This document shows, piece by piece, positions 55,501-61,630 of a stretch of 64,000 bases of DNA; the stretch's first letter is position 1, and every line of letters begins with the position of its first letter. A program made the translations under genes and the position numbers. The notes under the pieces are model-generated. The model was not told the origin of the DNA and made no database searches. It was given only the letters and a program-made list of their open reading frames with translations. This stretch comes from Symbiodinium natans (lineage: Eukaryota > Sar > Dinophyceae > Suessiales > Symbiodiniaceae), in assembly GCA_905221605.1 (NCBI GenBank), contig CAJNDS010002414.1, positions 324,710 to 388,709 on the forward strand, read 5' to 3'.

Positions 55501-58500
55501 TCGGTGTTTGGGATTGGAAGATCACGCATGTTCCCTTGATCAACCGCTGGCAAGCCACGCACAACGTCACCAGCACGCTCGGGCAACATACGGCAAATAC
55601 CACGCAAGGCTGACAACTCAAAGGTCATGGGCACCAACATCCTGATTCGGGCTGACCGGGCAATCTTCAACGAACCATCCTTCAGTCGGAACTGCACCAG
55701 ATGACTGCCACCCGCGACTTCAGGGCCTAAGTAGGCAGCCTGTCCATATCTGCCCGTGATGAATTGTCGTAGACTCGGCGGAGGTGTGGCCAAGATTGAC
55801 GCTCCCCAGACGTATATCGCCCGAGGCTGCCTCATAGTTCTTAAACTACGTTGTTCAGGAGTCATTGCCGATCCAGGCTGGATTTGGTAGCGGTTGTGTG
55901 CCTGAGCACAGTGAGAGAGAAGAAAGCTGACTCCTCTGCCACATGGCTCTAGGCCAACTTGCTCCAATCCGGCGCACAACGTGTTCGCGTTTTCCTTCAA
56001 TGTTCGGATGGCCCTCTCTGCGACCGGGGCGCGCCGACCAACCGGAACATCAGACACCTCAACCGCACCAACGGTCATGGTATCAGCGAAACCCTGAGCA
56101 AGGTTCTTCACCACCCCCTCAAGATCCGACTTCACGCAAACCGACAAGTCACGCGCTTCAACTCCAACCAAGCCAACACTACGTCCCCACGCCGACATCT
56201 CTCCAAGCATCACCTCACGCGCTGCTGCTCCACGCGGTCCTGAAACTTCACGGTACATCACTGTTCCGATGGCAAAGCAACCAACAAGCACCAACACCAG
56301 GAACCAAATCCCCTTGTAGAAGAACTTGTCGATCTGAACCTCCTTTTGGGCTCCCTCTCCGGAATCCCTCTCGATTTTCCTAGCTGGTTCAAGACCTCTA
56401 CCACGCACGCAATGCTCACAGCTGGAATTAAAAGGAACATGACTTCGCAACACATGCTCACGGTGAACCTTTCCCCATAACTCCTGGTGAAGCAACTCCT
56501 GATCACCACGTAGCAACCACGCCTGGTCGCCGTCTGGGGCCGGTGCTTTCTCCTGATCAAGCTCACCAACACACACATGCTCAACCATGCCACTCATGCC
56601 AACCATGCCACTCATGCCAACATCACAAGCGCAAGCACAACCATCAAGCACATCAAGATTTTTGCTGCTCGCCACTGCCTGGGAAGATCCTTTCTGGCTG
56701 ATTGCACTCAGCGCTTTCGGTCCGTCACCACACTCCATCCACTCGAAGTAGGCGTTCCGGGATTGGTCGGTGGTGGTGGCAATGGCGATGTCTTTGGCGG
56801 CGTAGCTGGTGCCCGTGATGCGCTGGCCCTTGGCGATGTCGGATTCCTCGGAGGCGTGGGCAAGCGTCGACGTGGCGGAACCCGCGGAGGGGTAGGCAAC
56901 CTTTCCGGGTACCCCGGGGAGTCGGCTTCCTTCCTCGGTGGGCTCGGGGGCTTTGCTTTCTCCTTGATGATCTCGGAGATGGTCGTCACAGTGTAGGGGG
57001 CCTTGCGGTCCAGGCACTGCAAAAAATGCTCCTTGAGGTGCTCCTCCAGCGTCCGTCTCTCTGGGCCCTTCTTCTCCTTGCGAAAGCGGTTCAAATCGGA
57101 CTTTGCAGCTGATGTCACGCGGCTTTCCTTGAGCTTCTGCTTCTTCACTGCTCTTGAACTTGCACTCCACAACGTCAACCACGGCTGCTGGCGATCGGAA
57201 CGAGGCACCAGCTTCACGGGGGTCCTCTTTGTCGACGAAGAGCTCGCTGCCTTTGGCATTCTCTTCACGAGGGGCTTCTGGGGCATCTTCTTCACTTTCG
57301 GCTTCTTTGGCATGGGCTTCTGCTGAGGAACTTTGGCGGGTCCTGGGGTCTCGATCTCGCCCGGCTTCAACACCACCTGGGACTCGGCATCCGCGGGCAC
57401 CAAGAGGATCGCGCCCTCTGTCTCCGTGGATGTAGCTGTGGCCAACCGGGTGCTCTCCTCGAAGTCCTCTTCTCCCACCGAGATTGAGGCCGCTTGAGTC
57501 GCAACGACTCTCCGGACCAGCTTCCCTTTGTCCTTCCCTTCCATGCGGCATTCCACTTCGCTTTCGCTGGAGGAGGCCATCTTCTCGGGCTGCGGAAGGC
57601 CTCGTACACGAGGGGTCTGCAATCTGCTGCGCTGCGCTCTGTTCTTGAGACACCAAACAGGCCCGTGCCACCGCATGACTCTGCAACCAGCAACAGTTGT
57701 TGGACCATACAGCCTTAAATTTAAAACCACCAGCTTGCACGTGGAGATGGGGGGCAAAAGAGACTGTCCAATTCCTATTCAGGAGTCGTCCTAGGCTCAG
57801 GAGATTAAATCGCACAGGTGCAACCAGGGCTTCAAACTCAACGACGATAGGACTGGATCTCTCAACGGCAAAGCAAACGCGAACCACAGCACTCTTCTGA
57901 ACCCCTATGCAAGCACCCGTGGCAGTCACACAGTCTCTACCAACATGCTCACTCAGGCTCAGCACTTGCACATGCTGCAGTGTCTCCTCGCTGATCAGGT
58001 GCGTCGACGCTCCGGAGTCCAGCAACCACCAGTCCATGGCTTCAGAGCTGCTACCATGTGTCACATGCGGGGCTGCCATGCTCATGTCATGAAAATAAAA
58101 TTCACTCAATCCATGCTCACCAAGCGTCAACGGGGCCTTCTCAAGCTCAACGGGGGTCTCTAGGCTTCCAAGCTGCGACGTTCCAAGCTCAACTGGGGCC
58201 TTCTCAAGCTCAACGGGGGTCTCTAGGCTTCCAAGCTGCGACGTTCCAAGCTCAACTGGGGCCTTCTCAAGCTCAACGGGGGTCTCTAGGCTTCCAAGCT
58301 GCGATGTTCCAAGCTCAACTGGGGCCTTCTCGAGCTCAACGGGGGTCTCTAGGCTTCCAAGCTGCGAGGTTCCAAGCTCAACTGTGGCCTCTGAACTCTC
58401 CAACAACCACGACCTTCCAAAGGCTTCCCAATCACCATCGCTCAAGCTCGACTCATTGTCGGAATCTCCCTGAGCGATATCAAAGAACTCGCAACCAACT

Positions 58501-60152
58501 GCCGCTGCAAACACGTGCGGGCCCTCCAAGGTCAAAGCCGCCAATTGCGGTTCGAGAAGCGTCGCTGCTGCCGCCACACCTTTGGCCGCTTTCTTAGGGC
58601 ATCGGTTTGAATAGTGCCCCAATTCATTGCAGTTGTAGCACTTCACGTTGGCACGCTTGTCGTGCTTTGGGTCACTACCAGAGCTACCACCGCCCCCCTT
58701 TCCAGGGTCTTGAGTAGCGTTCCCCTTTCCACCTTTCTCCCCTTTCTTGTCACGCTTGTCCTTTCCTGAGCGACCTTTGTCCTTTCCCTTGTCCTTCCCT
58801 TTGTCCTTTCCTTTATCTTTCCCCTTGTCCTTCCCCTTGTCCTTCCCCTTTCCATCGCCCTTGAAGTTCAGCGGATTCGCTATGTCGGTGTTGTTCCTGC
58901 GGTCTCGACCTCGCCCGGAATCGGCGAAGGTAAGGATCTTGATGTTTGCGTCGTAGAACTTGATCGCAGTCTCAAGCTCACTCATGGAGTCAATCTTCGC
59001 ATGCAACAAGATGTACCTCTTCACATCCGCATCAAGACCTTTCAACACAATCATGCTCTGATCCGCTTCACTCAACGCAAGGTCTGGGAACGCAGCAACA
59101 AGTCGACCATACTTTGCAAGCTCAACCTGCACGCTGCGAAACACTTCCAAAGGACGATCCTTCGTAGAGGCAGGGGGTTGGTATCTCAACATCTCTTCTC
59201 GCAAGGTCGAGGCTTCTATCCTCGAGCAAACCGACAGATCCTGATGCAAGCGCCTCAACGCCTCATAGCCTGCCGGAACACCAAGCTGTTCACGCTCAAC
59301 TTGCTTCAAAATGTCAAGCCCACGGGAAAAGTTCGCAAAGGACTGCCGAAGGTAAAGGAACACTCTGGTACTCCTGATGCTCTCTCCTTTCGCCAAGTCT
59401 TTGTTCAGGATTGGCTTGTCTTTCACGAAACAAGCCTGCACTTCCGACGGTATCCTATCATCAAACAAGGCAATCCATGGCAAAAACACTTCAAGGTACT
59501 CAACCCATGCTTCGATCTCGGCACGCCGACCCTTGTTCATGCGTCCACCATCCAACATGGGCAACTTCGGCACATATGAGTCTGCCTTAGGATTCCTGAT
59601 AGGAGCGCCGTTCCCATCATCAACCTCCATGGCATGGTCCACGCTGTCACTGATGTTACTCAAGCTACCAGCACCTTTGCCTTTCTTCTCAGCACTTGTC
59701 CGGTCCTGGACCAGCTGCTGCACCAGCGACATCATTTGAGATATCTGCTGCTGCTGCTGCTGCTGAACTGTCTGAACCAGAAGCTGGGATCCCAGGGCTG
59801 CTTGCACGGTAACGGGGTCCACTGCTGCAGGCGGTGGTGGCACCAAACCTGGTGGCGACATGGGTGAAGCCATTGCCGGTATGGGGGTGCCCATAGCAGT
59901 CGGAGAACCAACCACCGGGCTTCCTGTGGGATGCACTGCACCCGACAAGTTCGACATCGGACTGAAAGCAACTCCACTACCGACAACGGGGTTCCTTAGT
60001 GGAACTGACGAGTGTCTGGACCCTGAAAGGTCTCTCATAGGAGGCTCAGCCCCTCTCCTGCCTCTCTCACGAAGCATTCCGGGTTCACCCTCACCTATGT
60101 GGTAGTACGATGGCCTTCCACGGCCCTCTATACCAAGACAACTCAAGCACAC
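52557..60152 (-). CDS. Ty1/copia Gag-Pol polyprotein, 2531 aa
   Basis: Capsid-like gag about residues 190-420; K/D/G repeat 434-461; zinc knuckle C505-x2-C508-x4-H513-x4-C518; four perfect 21-residue repeats 591-674; aspartic protease D712-S-G-A-S; integrase His/Cys cluster (H1222 to H1238, C1245, C1248) and catalytic D1275, D1343, E1379 (D-D-35-E spacing); a C-x2-C...H-x3-C unit 1569-1588; reverse transcriptase D1859 and YVDD 1949-1952; RNase H D2129, E2171/E2173, D2208. After RNase H comes an additional ~170-residue domain (2365-2531: STPCTGG, IEWPRACAYW, DGCSLGM, CPGDGHPH). All catalytic residues are present. Residues about 800-1148 look frame-shifted relative to an overlapping ORF (56708-57757). 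The function is autonomous replication of the element by reverse transcription. The Met at 60152 is the first in frame; Met26 is an alternative. Confidence 0.93.
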   Translation of the reverse strand: MCLSCLGIEGRGRPSYYHIGEGEPGMLRERGRRGAEPPMRDLSGSRHSSVPLRNPVVGSGVAFSPMSNLSGAVHPTGSPVVGSPTAMGTPIPAMASPMSPPGLVPPPPAAVDPVTVQAALGSQLLVQTVQQQQQQQISQMMSLVQQLVQDRTSAEKKGKGAGSLSNISDSVDHAMEVDDGNGAPIRNPKADSYVPKLPMLDGGRMNKGRRAEIEAWVEYLEVFLPWIALFDDRIPSEVQACFVKDKPILNKDLAKGESIRSTRVFLYLRQSFANFSRGLDILKQVEREQLGVPAGYEALRRLHQDLSVCSRIEASTLREEMLRYQPPASTKDRPLEVFRSVQVELAKYGRLVAAFPDLALSEADQSMIVLKGLDADVKRYILLHAKIDSMSELETAIKFYDANIKILTFADSGRGRDRRNNTDIANPLNFKGDGKGKDKGKDKGKDKGKDKGKDKGKDKGRSGKDKRDKKGEKGGKGNATQDPGKGGGGSSGSDPKHDKRANVKCYNCNELGHYSNRCPKKAAKGVAAAATLLEPQLAALTLEGPHVFAAAVGCEFFDIAQGDSDNESSLSDGDWEAFGRSWLLESSEATVELGTSQLGSLETPVELEKAPVELGTSQLGSLETPVELEKAPVELGTSQLGSLETPVELEKAPVELGTSQLGSLETPVELEKAPLTLGEHGLSEFYFHDMSMAAPHVTHGSSSEAMDWWLLDSGASTHLISEETLQHVQVLSLSEHVGRDCVTATGACIGVQKSAVVRVCFAVERSSPIVVEFEALVAPVRFNLLSLGRLLNRNWTVSFAPHLHVQAGGFKFKAVWSNNCCWLQSHAVARACLVSQEQSAAQQIADPSCTRPSAAREDGLLQRKRSGMPHGREGQREAGPESRCDSSGLNLGGRRGLRGEHPVGHSYIHGDRGRDPLGARGCRVPGGVEAGRDRDPRTRQSSSAEAHAKEAESEEDAPEAPREENAKGSELFVDKEDPREAGASFRSPAAVVDVVECKFKSSEEAEAQGKPRDISCKVRFEPLSQGEEGPRETDAGGAPQGAFFAVPGPQGPLHCDDHLRDHQGESKAPEPTEEGSRLPGVPGKVAYPSAGSATSTLAHASEESDIAKGQRITGTSYAAKDIAIATTTDQSRNAYFEWMECGDGPKALSAISQKGSSQAVASSKNLDVLDGCACACDVGMSGMVGMSGMVEHVCVGELDQEKAPAPDGDQAWLLRGDQELLHQELWGKVHREHVLRSHVPFNSSCEHCVRGRGLEPARKIERDSGEGAQKEVQIDKFFYKGIWFLVLVLVGCFAIGTVMYREVSGPRGAAAREVMLGEMSAWGRSVGLVGVEARDLSVCVKSDLEGVVKNLAQGFADTMTVGAVEVSDVPVGRRAPVAERAIRTLKENANTLCAGLEQVGLEPCGRGVSFLLSHCAQAHNRYQIQPGSAMTPEQRSLRTMRQPRAIYVWGASILATPPPSLRQFITGRYGQAAYLGPEVAGGSHLVQFRLKDGSLKIARSARIRMLVPMTFELSALRGICRMLPERAGDVVRGLPAVDQGNMRDLPIPNTETRGPPASRVEENGRTPRCRACRLRGVPADKAWHTQKCRDRYAAYVKSSFDPNQFVLDDAQHELEIEGVELDLGSRAFGELDVGLELPDDVQDYEPTEDEGERGLGESFLPEGVLEGELRPGDSVGVEPAASEEADFMEVEPESLDRVPEPESDAMVNNVLFRESLGFAAVANPSTGGQTVKLGGETLVVEMPSSSKDDVTGHALDLGLTYEGMLRELSALESLAVGDVIWHVDPKQKVISTRWVSNAKLERIDGKERPLVRCRVVARDFAQGATAAQLGISAATSSAEALRTFLFYAGSKRQNVVGLDVSTAFLFAELEEEDGTVVVRLPAGVTGPNGRPGFMRLRKALYGLRAAAQTWARHLAKLLKRLCDLTPCETEPCLFSGVVLGGQRVAVLCYVDDLLISGDSDEAIYYVVEKLKSAVKIKVTADLDRDQQITFLGRQITRKKGEDSLVIGMAGEYYQEIYEGFGLGKSPKSCPTPPNLRELYDREEEVLERELSSEAAARYRSTLGRLSWLAMTRVDLAYYVSMLARGQASPREKHERAMRMVLRYLRHVQDFRQIVHPVDERSLRLDCYVDASWDSERSVDRKSVSGGCIMLGGFCLKAWSRLQQAVALSSAESELYGLVEGAKESLSIRRAISHVFGWEELCAPHLFCDSEAAIAISRADGLRRVRHIDLRACFIQDQLRQRLLFIFGVRGASNVADLSTKSLDARTTLKHMLSLGLSEVTVAACVGELACFVGLLGAAVAGKDHVSLADRYRLMEFAKWLVVEFCAPPMSSMLAASRACSWVGVLTVSEADDGGDPATTAQLQQICTLHIRRGGFVYLWASTPCTGGCLYQHLHARDPAYRRGRLARHWSLHRKLWKAFMSLCSYVHAWSIEWPRACAYWSWNQTIRFLQSRPYMLHDVLVDGCSLGMRGRDGELIYKRWRVITTMESVARSLSVFRCPGDGHPHSANFDLKNTQHYPEKLTNAFLHALDA
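56708..57757 (-). CDS. Overlapping 349-codon ORF inside copia pol, +1 shifted
   Basis: Lies wholly inside the gag-pol frame, between the protease and integrase regions. It starts near MPPISTCK, contains MASSSESEVECRMEGKDKGK, a K/P-rich stretch (KPMPKKPKVKKMPQKPLVKR), FLQCLDRKAPYTVTTISEII and a proline-rich tail before its stop. In the parts I compared, codons in this frame more often end in G or C (AAG over AAA) than those of the long frame, whose translation here is an R/G/E-rich jumble. This suggests the shifted frame was the original coding one, with two compensating indels, or that both frames are used. Not proven. Confidence 0.45.
   Translation of the reverse strand: MPPISTCKLVVLNLRLYGPTTVAGCRVMRWHGPVWCLKNRAQRSRLQTPRVRGLPQPEKMASSSESEVECRMEGKDKGKLVRRVVATQAASISVGEEDFEESTRLATATSTETEGAILLVPADAESQVVLKPGEIETPGPAKVPQQKPMPKKPKVKKMPQKPLVKRMPKAASSSSTKRTPVKLVPRSDRQQPWLTLWSASSRAVKKQKLKESRVTSAAKSDLNRFRKEKKGPERRTLEEHLKEHFLQCLDRKAPYTVTTISEIIKEKAKPPSPPRKEADSPGYPERLPTPPRVPPRRRLPTPPRNPTSPRASASRAPATPPKTSPLPPPPTNPGTPTSSGWSVVTDRKR
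58131..58382 (-). repeat. Four perfect 63-nt coding repeats in gag
   Basis: Encodes VELGTSQLGSLETPVELEKA plus P, four times in frame, with only a few silent or near-silent nucleotide changes, so the expansion is recent compared with LTR divergence. Confidence 0.95.
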
Positions 60153-60203
60153 ACCAAGTCAGCGTCTTAGGCTCACTTTCTTTCTTTGCAACAGAGCTTC
60201 CAC

Positions 60204-60215
60204 GCTCCGCTACCA
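60204..60215 (-). other. Primer-binding site (initiator-Met tRNA type)
   Basis: TGGTAGCGGAGC on the element strand, 3 nt after the 5' LTR. It matches the usual copia site TGGTATCAGAGC at 10 of 12 positions. Confidence 0.7.
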
Positions 60216-60218
60216 CGT

Positions 60219-60704
60219 TAAAAACCCAAGATGCTAAGCAAGACACCAAGGATACAACCAAGCAACTCACACAAGTCCAACCAAGCAAGCAAGTGTTTTG
60301 GCTTGCAGCACTTACACCAGTGCTCGTCACTTGAGCCAACGTATCACAGCTCTCCAACTTGACAGCTCGGCCTAAAAGACCTCCAAAACTACCCTCAAGT
60401 CACGAAAACCGACAAGAGTGGTTCCCTACAAGGCAAAACGTTCCTGCACACTAATCGTACTCAGGCTACTGGAAAAACTTTGAAAGCTGAGCAGACTCCA
60501 AGCTATGCACACAAAACCGTGAAAAACCGAAGGTCCCTCTGGTACCTTTTCCCTTGAAAGCACGAACCCTGACCTCTCACACAAGTGCGGACAACTCTCT
60601 CTTTTTCACAGTCAGAGCCACTTGAGCCAAAAGTCACGCAGTGCACAAACTAAACGAATTCTCTCTTGTGAGCTTAAACTCGGCTTCAGAACGAAGTTCC
60701 TACA
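60219..60704 (-). repeat. 5' LTR of the copia element
   Basis: The element strand starts TGTAGGAACTTCG and ends GGGTTTTTA (terminal CA probably mutated). It contains two matches to the 3' end of the dinoflagellate spliced leader: CTTGAGCCAAAA at 60621-60632 and CTTGAGCCAA at 60330-60339 (complement). The 3' LTR has CTTGAGCCAAAGTGG at 51816-51830. Confidence 0.85.
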
Positions 60705-61630
60705 CACTGCACACTCACTTTAAATAGCGTATTGGGCAAAAACACACTCGTATGATTTCCTTGGAAATCAACGAGGCATAAACCATCGAGGATGGGATCA
60801 CACGGATTCCCAATCACTCCGAAGCAAAACAAACCTATACAAGCTGATCCAAAACATGACAAAAACATCACTGATCAGCCACAATCTTCCACCCCCCGCA
60901 TTTTGCTGAGGGTTCATGTCAAAGATCTGAAGTCCAAGCCCAGCTCGGCACTTCAACACTAAGGGGATGCCCTGGCCACATTCCCTTGGTGCGTACTCGC
61001 CACCAAACGAAACAAACAACACACCAGTCGATCTCTGACATCAAACTTAAAACTCATGCAAGATCCCACCATCAGGCAGGTTGTCCTGGGTCCACATCAC
61101 TGGTAACCCAAGAGTTCGTTGTCCAAACACGTGAAAAACGAATTAAACTTGCATCCACCTGCACTGGGGCAGGGTTGTCTTGGAACGAATCCAAGAGTTC
61201 GTGGTGACAAACACGTGAAAACGAATTAATGCAAGCTTCAGATGTTTCCCACTCAGCACTCGACCTTGTCGTGGTACTCCTCCTCAGTCTCGCATCTTCC
61301 AGGTCACCAAACTCACCAACTAGCATCGGCTAGCTGATCCTTCAGGAAAAGATTGGCTTCATAGTTTCGCTTCTTCCAGCGTACCATCAGCCAAAAACGT
61401 CTTCAGAGGTGGCAATCAGACGCCTTGCAGAAGGGGCTATAGAGTCCCTCGTTGAGTTTCATCATCATTTTGCCTCCTCTTTGCAAACTTCTCATGCACT
61501 GAAACAAGGGCTCACACTAACCAGAAAAATCGCGGGCGCTCCATGGCGGCAACGCGGCCATGGCTTCCAAAAAAAATGGCTGCGGGTTTCACTCACCCAC
61601 CCAACCACTGAGATCACTTAGCATCTCAGT
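60705..61630. other. Interval between two copia elements; may hold the second element's 3' end
   Basis: No gene was recognised. Two direct copies of a ~48-bp block (61108-61156 and 61190-61236) share CCAAGAGTTCGT, AAACACGTGAAAA and ACGAATTAA. By position the 3' LTR of the next element should be here, but its partner LTR is outside the window. Confidence 0.4.

Larger units (their letters stand above)
51681..60704 (-). mobile_element. Near-complete Ty1/copia LTR retrotransposon
   Basis: On the minus strand, 5' to 3': LTR (60219-60704), primer-binding site (60204-60215), gag-pol in copia order (protease, integrase, reverse transcriptase, RNase H), an extra ORF (52045-52482), polypurine tract (52079-52088) and 3' LTR (51681-52078). 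Total about 9.0 kb. The LTRs are clearly homologous but differ by substitutions and indels (about 486 versus 398 bp), so the insertion is not recent. I found no matching target-site duplication (TGCGT below 51681, CACTG above 60704). The main reading frame is open for 2531 codons, unusual for an old copy. Confidence 0.92.
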
